Source of the DNA: Leptolyngbyaceae cyanobacterium clean351
GTDB taxonomy: Bacteria; Cyanobacteriota; Cyanobacteriia; DAIDHW01
Direction: 5' to 3'
Assembly: GCA_027451865.1 (NCBI GenBank)
Contig: DAIDHW010000011.1
Coordinates: 1 to 57,949 of the forward strand
DNA: 57,949 nt
A model generated the notes under the pieces. The model was not told the DNA's origin. It ran no database searches and saw only the letters and a list, made by a program, of their open reading frames with translations. The position numbers and the translations under genes were made by a program. How positions within the stretch are numbered: the first letter of the stretch is position 1; every line of letters begins with the position of its first letter. Below are positions 43,011-52,722 of this stretch, in pieces.

Positions 43011-43901
43011 TCAGGTCAACCATACCCACAGAGGCAAGCCTAGGGGCAACAGCACAGCCCCTAGGGCCAAAGTAGTGGCTGCCAAGTCCCGGTCTAGGTT
43101 GTAGGCTTCGGCGATTACCAGGGTAGCAAAGGCGGGGGGCATGGCCGCTTGTAAAACCAACACCCTGGCCAAATCACCCCCGAGGTTTCCCCAGGCCAGA
43201 CCAGCCGCCACCACTAGGGGAACTAGAAGCATTTTCAAGGCCAGGAGTGATCCTAGGCGTCTCCAGGGTTGCCGTCGGGGTAAGCGGCTAATCCGCATGC
43301 CGATCAAAACCAGGGCCAGGACCACTACTGTCCATCCCACGGTGTCAAGGCCGAGGCGCAGCCAAACCGGCAAGGAAATCCCGTGCAAGACCAATCCCAG
43401 CACTAGACTCCCGAGGGCGGGATTGGCGGCTAGGGCTCCCAGGAGCCGGGTGCGGGGATTTTGGTCAAAATGAGCAGCCACCATGACTCCTAACCCGTAA
43501 GCCGCCACGGTGGTACCTAAAAGGTCGTAAAACAAGGCCCAAGCAAACCCGGCCGGCCCTACTAACAGCAGCACTACTGGATAGCCCAGATAACCAGTGT
43601 TGCCCACCATGGACCCGAGGATGAAGCTACCTTGAGTAGGAGGCGGCCAGGCCTGGGTGCGGGCTACTAACCAGGCCAATCCTCCTCCCAAGCCCACCGC
43701 CCCCCAAGCCACCAGGGGGGCTAGCCAGAGATTTTGGTGGAGGGGAGCTTGGGGTAAGAAGGCCAGAATCCCCAAGGGTACCCCAATCCAGAAGAGACCC
43801 CGCCCCAACCGGTCTGGCAGAGGGGTAGGCCCCCACCGCCCCAGAATCATCCCTGTGCCTATTCCCAGACCTAGGTAAGCGTAAAGCCACCCTAACGGCA
43901 T
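43011..43901 (-). CDS. AEC-family (auxin efflux carrier-like) permease
   Basis: 296 residues from the ATG at 43901, which overlaps the yidD stop (TGATG); a GTG one codon earlier is also possible. About ten membrane helices in two halves. Conserved GSMVGNTGYLGYPVVLLLVG near 96-115 and the C-terminal AAMPPAFATLVIAEAYNLD near 250 match the AEC/PIN-type fold. The substrate, probably an organic acid or amphipathic anion, is unknown. It is 28 bases upstream of the CHAT gene on the same strand. Confidence 0.9.
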   Translation of the reverse strand: MPLGWLYAYLGLGIGTGMILGRWGPTPLPDRLGRGLFWIGVPLGILAFLPQAPLHQNLWLAPLVAWGAVGLGGGLAWLVARTQAWPPPTQGSFILGSMVGNTGYLGYPVVLLLVGPAGFAWALFYDLLGTTVAAYGLGVMVAAHFDQNPRTRLLGALAANPALGSLVLGLVLHGISLPVWLRLGLDTVGWTVVVLALVLIGMRISRLPRRQPWRRLGSLLALKMLLVPLVVAAGLAWGNLGGDLARVLVLQAAMPPAFATLVIAEAYNLDRDLAATTLALGAVLLPLGLPLWVWLT

Positions 43902-44143
43902 CACTGCCGGTTAATCTCTAGGGGTACTGGGTCATAGCCCCCGGGGTGGAAAGGATGGCAACGCAGGAGCCGTTTGAGGGCTAACCAACCCCCTAGCCAG
44001 GGGCCAAACCGCTCCACTGCCTCTAGGGCGTAGACCGAACAGGTAGGTTGATAGCGACAGGCCCGGGGCAAAAGGGGGGAAATCAAGCAGCGATAGAAGT
44101 GCAACAGACCAAGGAGAACAGACTTCACAGGCGATGGCGGCAT
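43901..44143 (-). CDS. yidD: YidD membrane-protein insertion efficiency factor
   Basis: 80 residues from the ATG at 44143 ([19 protein letters not shown]); upstream ATGs at 44176 and 44224 are open but extend beyond the family. Signature: [27 protein letters not shown] with the two paired cysteines, and [16 protein letters not shown]. It aids YidC-dependent insertion at the membrane. Overlaps the AEC gene start. Confidence 0.93.
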   Translation of the reverse strand: MPPSPVKSVLLGLLHFYRCLISPLLPRACRYQPTCSVYALEAVERFGPWLGGWLALKRLLRCHPFHPGGYDPVPLEINRQ

Positions 44144-44229
44144 TAATTGTGGGTAGCCCTCTTGAGCTTTGGTCATCTCTAGACTTATACTAGTATTCCC
44201 GATAATATCTACAAGGACCACCATTACCT

Positions 44230-44838
44230 ATGTCACGTTACAGGGGCCCACGCCTGCGTATCGTTCGTCGGCTGGGAGACCTGCCCGGCTTGACCCGTAA
44301 AACTGCTAAACGCGCCTATCCCCCCGGACAACACGGGCAAAACCGCAAAAAGCGCTCCGAGTACGCGGTGCGCTTAGAGGAGAAACAAAAACTCCGTTTC
44401 AACTATGGTCTGAGCGAACGTCAGCTCCTGCGCTACGTGCGGCGGGCCCGTCGGGCGGGGGGCTCCACTGGTCAGATTTTACTGCAACTGCTGGAAATGC
44501 GCCTGGACAACACGGTGTTCCGCCTTGGTATGGCACCTACCATCCCGGGAGCCAGGCAGCTGGTGAACCATGGCCACTTTACGGTCAATGGCCGGGTGGT
44601 AAACATTGCCAGCTATCAGTGTCGGCCGGGGGATGTGGTCGCGGTGCGCAACAAGGAGCAGTCCAAGCGGGTAGTGGAGCAAAATCTCCAGTCCCCTGGT
44701 CTAGCCAATCTTCCTAGTCACCTGGAACTGGACAAGACGAAGCTAGAAGCTAAGGTTAACGGTGTTGTGGAACGGGAATGGGTGGCTCTCCAGGTTAATG
44801 AGCTGCTGGTGGTTGAGTACTACTCACGGCAAGCCTAG
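44230..44838 (+). CDS. rpsD: 30S ribosomal protein S4
   Basis: 202 residues: [20 protein letters not shown], the [13 protein letters not shown] segment, [18 protein letters not shown], the S4 RNA-binding domain with [33 protein letters not shown], and [19 protein letters not shown] at the end. A primary 16S rRNA binder. Stand-alone gene, as in many cyanobacteria. The last 44 bases overlap convergent purN, unusual for such a conserved gene. Confidence 0.98.
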   Translation: MSRYRGPRLRIVRRLGDLPGLTRKTAKRAYPPGQHGQNRKKRSEYAVRLEEKQKLRFNYGLSERQLLRYVRRARRAGGSTGQILLQLLEMRLDNTVFRLGMAPTIPGARQLVNHGHFTVNGRVVNIASYQCRPGDVVAVRNKEQSKRVVEQNLQSPGLANLPSHLELDKTKLEAKVNGVVEREWVALQVNELLVVEYYSRQA

Positions 44839-45466
44839 CCGCCATACTCAAAGCTAATGGCAGGATGCGGTGCTCTTGGACCTGAATGCGCTCGTGCAGA
44901 CTGCTAGGAGTATCTTGGTCTAAAACTGGCACGGCTGCCTGACAGATAATTGGCCCCCGGTCTACCTCAGGACTGACGTGGTGGACTGTACAGCCACTGA
45001 TTTTAACCCCGGCCGCCAGGGCTTGCTCCACAGCCCGCAGGCCCGGGAAACTGGGGAGTAGGCTGGGGTGGATGTTGATAATTCGGCCCGCGAAGGCATC
45101 AATCAGGACCGGCGTGACCACCCGCATCCACCCAGCCATCACCACCCATTCCACCTGGTGTTTCCTGAGGGTGTCGACAATCATCGCGTCTAGGGGTTCA
45201 CGCTCAGGAAACCGGCGGTGGTCTATAAATACTGCTGGTACCTGTTCATCCCTAGCCCGCTGGGCCACTCCGGCTGTAGCCTGGTTGTACACTACCACCC
45301 GGAGGCAGGCCTGGAGCCGGCCCTCCTGAATTGCCCTGGCCAGGGCAGTAAAGTTGCTGCCGGCACCCGAGGCAAGCACACCTACCGATAGACAAGGGTG
45401 ATCGGGGCGCAGATCAGTCCAGGGAGAAATTAGGCTAGGGGTAGAATCGGAGAGGAAACTGCTCAC
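44795..45466 (-). CDS. purN: Phosphoribosylglycinamide formyltransferase
   Basis: 223 residues. [18 protein letters not shown] near 30 binds the phosphoribosyl part. The active site has [20 protein letters not shown] (Asn-x-His near 135) and [19 protein letters not shown] with Asp near 173. It transfers formyl from 10-formyl-THF in purine synthesis. The N-terminal 28 residues precede the usual family start, so translation may begin later. The C-terminal 14 or so residues are encoded antisense to rpsD. Confidence 0.96.
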   Translation of the reverse strand: MSSFLSDSTPSLISPWTDLRPDHPCLSVGVLASGAGSNFTALARAIQEGRLQACLRVVVYNQATAGVAQRARDEQVPAVFIDHRRFPEREPLDAMIVDTLRKHQVEWVVMAGWMRVVTPVLIDAFAGRIINIHPSLLPSFPGLRAVEQALAAGVKISGCTVHHVSPEVDRGPIICQAAVPVLDQDTPSSLHERIQVQEHRILPLALSMAARLAVSSTQPPAAH

Positions 45467-45482
45467 AAACCAGGCATCCTAA

Positions 45483-46385
45483 TTGCGGTACATCAGGTTA
45501 GATCCTAAACATTGGTTAGACCATCAGGAAGCGTCGGCGGCGATTTTCCTGGCCCCAGCAGTAGCATTTCTAGGGGTGTTTGTGTTTTGGCCGATCCTGT
45601 ATCTGGCCGGGTTGAGTTTTACGGTGGGCAGTTTCACCCAAGCCGGGGCGCGGTGGGCTGGTTTGCGCAACTACTGGCGGCTAGCCCTAGACCCGGATTT
45701 TATTCAGGTGTTAGGCAACACGGTTTACTTTACCCTGGCCACAGTTGTACCAAGCTTGGTCATCCCTTTAGCCTTAGCAGTCCTGTTGCACCGGGCTGTC
45801 CGCCGGCGGGGGGTGTGGTCTACGATCTACTTTTTGCCCTCGATCACATCCCTGGTGGCGGCGGGGCTGGCCTTCCGGTGGTTGTTCCAAACCCAAGGCC
45901 CTGTTAATGACCTGCTCACCTGGTTGGGAGTGCCCCCAGTGCCCTGGCTCAGCAGTCCAGTTTGGGGCATGCCGGTGTTAATTGTATTGAGCATCTGGAA
46001 GCAACTAGGTTTTAACCTGGTGGTGTTTTTGGCGGGGCTACAGGCTATTCCCCAACACCTCTACGAAGCAGCGGTCATAGACGGAGCCAACGCCTGGCAA
46101 CAACTGCGTCACATTACTTTGCCGAGCTTGCGCCCCACCCTGCTGTTTGCCCTGATTACCACTACCCTATTTACCCTGCGCAGTTTTGAACCGGTCTACG
46201 TGATCACCGGCGGGGGGCCCTTAAATTCCACTAACCTCCTGGTGTACTATATATATACTCAGGCCTTTGGCCAGTTTGATTTTGGCTACGCCGCTGCCGC
46301 GGCCACCCTCCTGCTGCTACTAGCTTTAGGTCTGGTTTATCTACAGTTGCGAGGAGGCTTTGCCGCTAGTCCTCCGGGGGAATAG
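45483..46385 (+). CDS. ABC transporter permease, sugar/glycerol-phosphate type (MalF/UgpA-like)
   Basis: 300 residues from a TTG at 45483. Six membrane helices. The EAA loop YEAAVIDGANAWQQLRHITLP near 198-218 contacts the ATPase. AIFLAPAVAFLGVFVFWPIL and GGPLNSTNLLVYYIYTQAFGQF are typical of MalF-type permeases. A complete importer also needs a binding protein, a second permease and an ATPase; none lies beside it. The ABC gene downstream is of exporter/regulator type and has its own promoter. It is an orphan subunit, completed elsewhere. Divergent from purN with 16 bases between the starts. Confidence 0.92.
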   Translation: MRYIRLDPKHWLDHQEASAAIFLAPAVAFLGVFVFWPILYLAGLSFTVGSFTQAGARWAGLRNYWRLALDPDFIQVLGNTVYFTLATVVPSLVIPLALAVLLHRAVRRRGVWSTIYFLPSITSLVAAGLAFRWLFQTQGPVNDLLTWLGVPPVPWLSSPVWGMPVLIVLSIWKQLGFNLVVFLAGLQAIPQHLYEAAVIDGANAWQQLRHITLPSLRPTLLFALITTTLFTLRSFEPVYVITGGGPLNSTNLLVYYIYTQAFGQFDFGYAAAAATLLLLLALGLVYLQLRGGFAASPPGE

Positions 46386-46446
46386 AAGGGTGACCATCCC
46401 TGGCGATGTTGTACCATATCAGCATGACTAACTTCCTCACCAGGGT

Positions 46447-46476
46447 TTGACAACAGGAAGGGTGTTAGTCTATCAG
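46447..46476 (+). promoter_or_regulatory. Probable promoter of the ABC ATPase gene
   Basis: TTGACA at 46447-46452 is a perfect -35 box. TATCAG at 46471-46476 (18-base spacer) matches four of six -10 positions. The ATG follows 20 bases later, leaving a very short leader. Confidence 0.45.
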
Positions 46477-46495
46477 CGGTCCTCAACCCTTAACT

Positions 46496-47464
46496 ATGTC
46501 AGCTGTCCATCACAACCCGGCCGCCCCTAAGGTTCCGGCGGTAGAGACACTCAACCTAGAAAAGACCTACCGGACTGGCTTCTGGTTAAACCAAAAGGTT
46601 CTCTCCCTCAAGCCCTGTAACCTGACCGTATATCAGGGGGAAACCTTTGGTCTGCTAGGGCCCAATGGGGCCGGCAAAACTACCCTCCTGAAAACCCTGT
46701 TGGGAATCGTCCGGCCTACCCGGGGTCGAGGGGCGCTCTGGGGAGAGCCAATTGGCACCCAAACTGTCAAGCAGCGCCTCGGCTACCTGCCGGAGAATCC
46801 CTACTTTTACGATTACCTGACGGGCTGGGAATACCTAGAGTTTACTGCTGGCCTCTTTCAAATCCCTCGCCCCCGCCGCCGCCAGCGCATCCCCGAGTTG
46901 CTAGCCCTAGTCGGCTTGACAGAAAAGACTGCTCAGAAAAAGCAGCTGCGCCAGTATTCTAAGGGAATGCTACAGCGCCTGGGTATGGCCCAAGCCCTGA
47001 TCAATGACCCGGATCTACTGTTCCTAGACGAGCCCATGTCTGGTCTTGATCCCCTCGGCCGCTACCAGATGCGGGAAATCATTCTTGCCCTTAAGCAACA
47101 AGGTAAAACCATTTTTTTTAACAGTCACATTCTCTCGGACGTGGAGATGATCTGTGACCGGGTAGCCCTGCTCGTGCAGGGAGAACTAGTGTGCGTGGGG
47201 TCCTTGGGGGAACTTTTAGGTCCCGACAACTCCTACCGGGTACGTGGTCAGGGCGGGGATCCCAAGTTACTCGAGCAGTGGCTGACCAACTTTAAGATCC
47301 AAGGGAACTCCTGGTCAGGATTACTCCAGGGCTTGCCCGGGGAATTTCTCTTGCACCTGCAGAATACTAGCGCTCAAATCTGGGACCTCCACCAAGCTCG
47401 TCCCTCCCTGGAGGAATTTTTCCTGCAACAGGTGCAAAAGCAGGTGGTAGTTACCGACCGTTGA
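46496..47464 (+). CDS. ABC transporter ATP-binding protein (CcmA/NatA type)
   Basis: 322 residues. Walker A LLGPNGAGKTTLLKTLLG near 55, ABC signature QYSKGMLQRLGMAQALI near 158, Walker B LLFLDEPMSGLDPLG near 178, and H-loop IFFNSHILSDVEM near 210. An extra 80-residue C-terminal domain follows. This is the ABC-2 exporter class (NatA, DrrA, YadG); the permease partner is not adjacent. The last 144 bases overlap convergent tsaE. Preceded by its own promoter-like sequence. Confidence 0.93.
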   Translation: MSAVHHNPAAPKVPAVETLNLEKTYRTGFWLNQKVLSLKPCNLTVYQGETFGLLGPNGAGKTTLLKTLLGIVRPTRGRGALWGEPIGTQTVKQRLGYLPENPYFYDYLTGWEYLEFTAGLFQIPRPRRRQRIPELLALVGLTEKTAQKKQLRQYSKGMLQRLGMAQALINDPDLLFLDEPMSGLDPLGRYQMREIILALKQQGKTIFFNSHILSDVEMICDRVALLVQGELVCVGSLGELLGPDNSYRVRGQGGDPKLLEQWLTNFKIQGNSWSGLLQGLPGEFLLHLQNTSAQIWDLHQARPSLEEFFLQQVQKQVVVTDR

Positions 47465-47887
47465 TCCACCTACCCGGATGCTTACCTGTCGGCCCTGGTC
47501 TGTTATCCAATCCAATTCCAGAGCCAGGTAGGAATCGGGGTAGGTGACTAGGCGCTCAGGCCACTCGATAGCCGTGACTCCAGGGGGGGTTTCCTCGGCC
47601 TGCCAGTACCCCTCGGGGTGTAGTTGCTCCACACTGGCGCAGGAGAGGCGATAGAGGTCTAGGTGGTAAAGGGGCAGCCGGCCCTCTAGGTATTCACACA
47701 CTAGAGTAAACGTAGGGCTGACTATACTTTCGGTAATTCCTAGTCCCCGGCCCAAGCCCTGGACTAGGCAGGTTTTACCACTTCCTAGTTCCCCACTGAG
47801 CAGAATTACAGTCCCGGGGGTGGCTATCTCCCCCAGCCAGCAGCCCACCTGGTGCGTCGCCCTAGCATCAGGCAGAATTAAGCGCAT
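47321..47887 (-). CDS. tsaE: tRNA threonylcarbamoyladenosine ATPase TsaE
   Basis: 188 residues from the ATG at 47887. P-loop LLSGELGSGKTCLVQGLGRGLG near 30-50; ITESIVSPTFTLVCEYLEG near 52; LYHLDLYRL near 76; VTAIEWPERL near 105. It supports TsaB/TsaD in making t6A37 on tRNAs. The core fits 145-150 residues; the extra 40 at the C-terminus lie antisense to the ABC ATPase gene. The start overlaps the M61 protease stop by ten bases. Confidence 0.95.
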   Translation of the reverse strand: MRLILPDARATHQVGCWLGEIATPGTVILLSGELGSGKTCLVQGLGRGLGITESIVSPTFTLVCEYLEGRLPLYHLDLYRLSCASVEQLHPEGYWQAEETPPGVTAIEWPERLVTYPDSYLALELDWITDQGRQVSIRVGGSTVGNYHLLLHLLQEKFLQGGTSLVEVPDLSASILQVQEKFPGQALE

Positions 47888-49632
47888 TGCAATTCCCCCG
47901 GCCCGATTCCCAACCACGCCTGACAGGTTGCAGCTTGGCTAGGAGTGAACCCCTGGCGGGCCCTGATAGAGTAGACACTAGGTTGGGGAGGGGCCAAACT
48001 GACTCGGTGGGTTTGCAGGAGGTCCTGCCGGAAAATCGTTACCTCCACTACTTCCCCGGGACAGAAGTCCATCAGCCTTGGGGCAAATCGTCCTGGGGCC
48101 AGGCGCACTCCGGCAATCGCTAGGATTTCATCACCGGGGACCAGACCAGCTGCCTCCCCTGGAGAATGGCGCTGGACTGATTGAATCACCTCCCGTCCCT
48201 GCTGGCTTTTAACTCCGAGACCAGTGAACGGTACAGAAGAACTAGTGGCGACTAATTCCAGGCCAAAGGGTTCCAGGTAGGCGTTAAATGACAATTCCGC
48301 AGTGCCATACAGGTATTGCTCCCAGAACTCCCCTAGGTCCCTTTGGGCTATCGCCCCAATCCGATCCAGGAGCTGGGGCTCAGTAAAACCTACGTCGGGC
48401 TGGCCAAACTCCTGCCACAGGTCGCGTAGCACATCATCTAGACTGCGACTATTCTCGGAGTAGGCTCGCAGGTGTAGATCCAACAGCCAAGCAACTATCT
48501 CTCCCTTCAGGTAATAGGAGACCTGGGAGTTGCTGCTGTGGGGATCAGGTCGGTAGAGCTTGATCCAGGCATCGAAACTAGAGCTGGCTAGGGACTGAAC
48601 TAGCCGCCCTGGGGTGGTAAGGTAGCGGCTGACGTCCTGGGCAAGCTTGCGCAAAAACTCCTGGGGCCCGTAGATGCCCGCACGCCAGGGCATTACTAGG
48701 TCGTAGTAACTGGTGACTCCTTCACTGAACCATAGACAAGTGGTGTAGTTTTCTCGGTCGTAGTCGGGGTGGTCAAATACCCGGGGCCGAATCCGCTTGA
48801 CGTTCCACACATGAAAGAATTCATGGGCTACCAACTGCATAAACCCCTGGTAACTCTCGGGGTCACCAAACCCCAAGCGGGGGTACTGGAGAGTACAACA
48901 GTCTCGATGTTCTAGGCCACCCCTCCCTTGGGCACACAGATGTACGATGAACAGGTAACTAGAGTAGGGCAAGCTACCAAATAGCTCCGCTTGCACGTGA
49001 ATCAGCTTTTGGATATCAGTAACTATAGTGGGCACGTGTAGGTTACCAGTACCCCAGATGGCTAGGCGATGGGGGCGGTTTTGGACGGTAAACTCCTCCA
49101 GGGTGTGGGTGCCCAACTCACAGGGGCTATCAATTAAGGCATGATAGTCGGGGGCTCGAAAGGTGTTGGGGTGGCCGGCTACCGGTGGCAGAGCAGTAGT
49201 CACCTGCCAGTTAGGGTAGGGAACAATCACCTCTAGGGTTAGAGGTAGGCCTTGCCAAGTGGGAGTGTACAGAAAGAGGGCTGCCCCATTAAAGTAGCCG
49301 TGGCTGTGGTCGAGATGGTTGGTACGAACGGTTAAGTCGTGGGCTGAGACGGTGTAGCGAACTACCACCACTCCATCCGGGCCAAGCTCCTCAGTGGACA
49401 CCTGCCAGTGGTTCTTAGTGATCTTCCGCCAAGGGAGAAGCCGACCAGCGGCGTCCTGGGGGCATAACTCCTCCACGTGGCGGGCATACTCCCGCACTAA
49501 ATAAGAGCCGGGAGTCCACACGGGCATCTTCAGGTCTAACCAGGCTCCCGCCCATCCCTCCAGGGTAAAGGTGACGTGGAAGAGGTGGTTATGGGGGTGG
49601 GGGCAGGTGACCTGGTAGTGTCTAGCGCTCAT
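47878..49632 (-). CDS. M61-family metallopeptidase with PDZ domain
   Basis: 584 residues. N-terminal beta domain (YQVTCPHPHNHLFHVTFTLEG), thermolysin-like core with the zinc motif VAHEFFHVWNVKRIRP near 265 and downstream LWFSEGVTSYYDLV (third ligand Glu), helical domain, then a PDZ domain (about 490-565) with SPGEAAGLVPGDEILAIAGV. The order matches the glycyl-aminopeptidase family M61. No signal peptide, so cytoplasmic. It is followed by tsaE with a ten-base overlap, probably one operon. Confidence 0.94.
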   Translation of the reverse strand: MSARHYQVTCPHPHNHLFHVTFTLEGWAGAWLDLKMPVWTPGSYLVREYARHVEELCPQDAAGRLLPWRKITKNHWQVSTEELGPDGVVVVRYTVSAHDLTVRTNHLDHSHGYFNGAALFLYTPTWQGLPLTLEVIVPYPNWQVTTALPPVAGHPNTFRAPDYHALIDSPCELGTHTLEEFTVQNRPHRLAIWGTGNLHVPTIVTDIQKLIHVQAELFGSLPYSSYLFIVHLCAQGRGGLEHRDCCTLQYPRLGFGDPESYQGFMQLVAHEFFHVWNVKRIRPRVFDHPDYDRENYTTCLWFSEGVTSYYDLVMPWRAGIYGPQEFLRKLAQDVSRYLTTPGRLVQSLASSSFDAWIKLYRPDPHSSNSQVSYYLKGEIVAWLLDLHLRAYSENSRSLDDVLRDLWQEFGQPDVGFTEPQLLDRIGAIAQRDLGEFWEQYLYGTAELSFNAYLEPFGLELVATSSSVPFTGLGVKSQQGREVIQSVQRHSPGEAAGLVPGDEILAIAGVRLAPGRFAPRLMDFCPGEVVEVTIFRQDLLQTHRVSLAPPQPSVYSIRARQGFTPSQAATCQAWLGIGPGELQCA

Positions 49633-49702
49633 GGGTTTCCGATGATATTAAGTAGTCAAGGCAGTTATCTGGCCTGAGGGCAGTCGGGGAGCGGTTCGCC
49701 CC

Positions 49703-51280
49703 TCAAGCCCCTTGGCTGCGTCCCCACCGACCCCCTATACTGTTTAAGCCTGCTGACCCTAGGAGGATCGGCGTCAGCCAATCTCCCCAGCGGTCGTAGG
49801 GAGTGCGGGTCTGTCGTAGGCCGATTTCACCGTGATGGATGGTGTAGGTATGGGGGGCAGACCGCCAGCGGATCTGCCCGTGGGGATCAATCACCCCTGA
49901 GTAACCCGTATTAGTTGCCCGCAGAGCCCAGCGGTCGTTTTCCACTGCCCTCATTGCGTCCTGGGCTTGGTGTTGAGCCATCAGGGCCCGGCCAAAGGGG
50001 TCAAGGTTGGCTGAGCTGAGGATAAATCGGGCACCCTGCGCTACTTGCGTCCGCAGGACCTCCGGGAAGGCTGACTCATAGCAGATGGCAACTGCTGCCC
50101 GCCCCCAGGGGGTTTCCAGATGCTGATTGGGGGTGCCAGCTGCCCCATTAAGGGCCACCAGGGAAAGGCGCCACCTACCAAGCAAGGATTCGAAGGGGGT
50201 ATACTCTCCCAGGGGTACTAGTTTTTGCTTATCATAGTAGCTCGAGACCCGACCATCCCCGAGTATATTCAGGAGGCTGCGAGCCAGACCCCCGGAGCTG
50301 CTAGTAAAGGTTCCTAGCCATAGGTCTACCCCAGCTGCCTTAACCGCTAAGGTAAGGGGATTGGTGGCCGCGGTGGCTCCTGCCCAAATCACCGGGATAG
50401 CCCCTTCAGGAGTCAAGACAGCTTCCACCCCGGCGGCGGCCAGTTCTCGGTACCCCTGGGTATAGGCTTGCCATGATTGCTGTAGACCTAGAGCCTCCAG
50501 TTTGATCCGAGTGGGGATGTTACCTTGGATGACTCCTACAGTCAGGCGTTCCTGATCGGGTACGCTGGAGGAATAGACGTATAAACCGAGGCCCAAACCG
50601 TGGGCAACTACAATTAGGACCCCCGCCATGGCCATGAACTCCCGGCGGTGGGGACGCTCGCGCCAGGTTTCTGCCAGGAGGCCATTGACTCCTACTAATA
50701 CAGCACTAATACCAGTAGGGCCAGACAACTGCCCCAAGTGCAGTAGCCAAGGGTTGCCCGGGCTTTGGGTTAAGGCCAGGGAGTTCCAGTCTAGGGGGCC
50801 CCAGCTCCAGAGTACCTCTAGGCCACACCAAAGAGCTACCCCCAATAGCAAGCGGCCGCCGGGGCTGAGGGGGTGGGGAAAGCGCGATAAGATGTAAAGC
50901 AGGCCGGCCCAAAGAATCACTTGGGCAGTCCCCCAGAGGGTGACAAATCCCCAGCAGCTCCCGGCAATCAGTAGACTGGCTAACCAGGGGACTCCTAACC
51001 ACGTCAGAGGATGGAGACCAGTAATCCAAAACAAGGTGGGGCCATAATAGCCTAGGCCCCAGGCCATGGCCAACAGCATTGACTGACCTAAACCTAGGTC
51101 TCTGCTTACCAACCACCAGAGGGGGGCTAAGGCCACCCAAGCCAAACCCCATATCCCTACCGCCGGGTCTGCCTGGGCCATTAGCAGTCCACTGCCTAAA
51201 GCGCTGCCCCAGGAAATTGTCCAGTGCCAGTTGGACCTAGATTGAAAGAGGGATTTGATCGGCCTCAAGTTTTGCACCAT
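49703..51280 (-). CDS. lnt: Apolipoprotein N-acyltransferase
   Basis: 525 residues. N-terminal six to seven membrane helices (1-245), then a periplasmic nitrilase domain: catalytic Glu in VLTPEGAIPV near 292, Lys in YYDKQKLVPLGEYTP near 350, Cys in AVAICYESAFPE near 403. A final helix returns to the membrane (about 495-515). It adds the third acyl chain to lipoproteins in the cytoplasmic membrane. 26 bases separate its start from divergent fumC. Confidence 0.96.
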   Translation of the reverse strand: MVQNLRPIKSLFQSRSNWHWTISWGSALGSGLLMAQADPAVGIWGLAWVALAPLWWLVSRDLGLGQSMLLAMAWGLGYYGPTLFWITGLHPLTWLGVPWLASLLIAGSCWGFVTLWGTAQVILWAGLLYILSRFPHPLSPGGRLLLGVALWCGLEVLWSWGPLDWNSLALTQSPGNPWLLHLGQLSGPTGISAVLVGVNGLLAETWRERPHRREFMAMAGVLIVVAHGLGLGLYVYSSSVPDQERLTVGVIQGNIPTRIKLEALGLQQSWQAYTQGYRELAAAGVEAVLTPEGAIPVIWAGATAATNPLTLAVKAAGVDLWLGTFTSSSGGLARSLLNILGDGRVSSYYDKQKLVPLGEYTPFESLLGRWRLSLVALNGAAGTPNQHLETPWGRAAVAICYESAFPEVLRTQVAQGARFILSSANLDPFGRALMAQHQAQDAMRAVENDRWALRATNTGYSGVIDPHGQIRWRSAPHTYTIHHGEIGLRQTRTPYDRWGDWLTPILLGSAGLNSIGGRWGRSQGA

Positions 51281-51306
51281 AAACCTAGTTAATTTTAGGC
51301 TTTCCC

Positions 51307-52722
51307 ATGTCTAGCCTTAACACACGAATCGAAACTGACAGCCTAGGACCCGTGGCGGTTCCCGCCGACCGCTATTGGGGAGCTCAGACCCAACGTTCTC
51401 TAAAATACTTTGCCATTGGGGAAGAGCGCATGCCCCGGAGACTGATCCGGGCCTTGGGCTTAGTGAAACTGGCGGCGGCTACAGTTAATTCTCAACTGGG
51501 CTGTTTACCGGCAGCTAAGGCTAACTTGATTCGTCAGGCTGCCTTGGAGGTGGTAGCGGGCACCCTAGATGACCACTTCCCCTTGCGGATCTGGCAGACT
51601 GGCAGTGGCACCCAGACGAATATGAATGTTAACGAGGTGATTGCCAACCGGGCCATTGAGCTAGGGGGGGGAGAGTTGGGGAGTAAGACTCCCATCCACC
51701 CCAATGACCACGTGAATTGTTCCCAGTCCTCCAACGACGTCTTCCCCACGGCCATGCATATTGCTACCGCCGAGGCTCTCCAGGGGGAACTCATCCCCCA
51801 AGTCAAGCGCCTGCAGCAGGCTATAGGGGAAAAAACCCACCAATTTGCCGAGGTGATCAAAGTTGGCCGCACTCACCTGATGGATGCAGTACCCCTCACC
51901 CTCGGTCAGGAGTTCTCCGCCTTTGGCGCCCAGCTAGACCAGAGCAGCAGCTATCTAGAAATGACCCTACCTGGGTTATGGGCTCTGGCAGTGGGCGGCA
52001 CCGCCGTTGGTACCGGGCTTAACGCCCCCCCAGGTTTTGGATCAGCCATGGCTCATCAGCTGCAGGGTCTGACTGGGCTGCCTTTTGTCAGCGCTGATAA
52101 TAAGTTTGCGGCTCTGGCCAGCCATGAACCCCTCGTCATGGCCAGTAGTGCTCTACGGACCCTGGCCTGCACCCTGATGAAGATCGCCAATGACTTGCGC
52201 TGGCTAGGTTCGGGTCCCCGGTGTGGCCTAGGAGAACTGCTTTTACCGGCCAATGAACCGGGGTCGTCCATCATGCCCGGGAAGGTAAACCCCACCCAGT
52301 GTGAAGCCATGACTATGGTGTGCGTGCAGGTAATGGGTAATGACGCAGCGGTCGGCTTCGCGGCCAGCCAGGGGAATTTTCAGTTGAATGTGTTTAAGCC
52401 GGTTCTAATCTACAATCTGCTTCAGTCTATGACCCTACTAACGGATGCCTGTCGTTCCTTTACGGACTATCTGGTCCTAGACATCCAACCTAATCGGTCC
52501 CGAATCCAGTTACTGCTTGACCAGTCTTTAATGGTGGTAACTGCCCTCAATCCAGTCCTAGGCTATGACCGGGCCGCCCAGGTGGCTAAAAAGGCCTACC
52601 AGGAAGATAAGACCCTGCGCCAAGCCTGTTTGGAGCTAAACTACCTGAGCGGGGAGGACTTTGACCGTTTGGTAAGGCCGGAAGACATGCTAGGGGCAAG
52701 CAGAAGGCTTGGATCTACCTAA
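51307..52722 (+). CDS. fumC: Fumarate hydratase class II
   Basis: 471 residues: [21 protein letters not shown] at the start, [19 protein letters not shown] near 98, [13 protein letters not shown] near 139, [21 protein letters not shown] near 187, and the flexible signature loop [20 protein letters not shown] near 318. Interconverts fumarate and malate; malic enzyme is at 12.5 kb. Its last 14 bases overlap the start of the WD40 gene. Confidence 0.97.
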   Translation: MSSLNTRIETDSLGPVAVPADRYWGAQTQRSLKYFAIGEERMPRRLIRALGLVKLAAATVNSQLGCLPAAKANLIRQAALEVVAGTLDDHFPLRIWQTGSGTQTNMNVNEVIANRAIELGGGELGSKTPIHPNDHVNCSQSSNDVFPTAMHIATAEALQGELIPQVKRLQQAIGEKTHQFAEVIKVGRTHLMDAVPLTLGQEFSAFGAQLDQSSSYLEMTLPGLWALAVGGTAVGTGLNAPPGFGSAMAHQLQGLTGLPFVSADNKFAALASHEPLVMASSALRTLACTLMKIANDLRWLGSGPRCGLGELLLPANEPGSSIMPGKVNPTQCEAMTMVCVQVMGNDAAVGFAASQGNFQLNVFKPVLIYNLLQSMTLLTDACRSFTDYLVLDIQPNRSRIQLLLDQSLMVVTALNPVLGYDRAAQVAKKAYQEDKTLRQACLELNYLSGEDFDRLVRPEDMLGASRRLGST

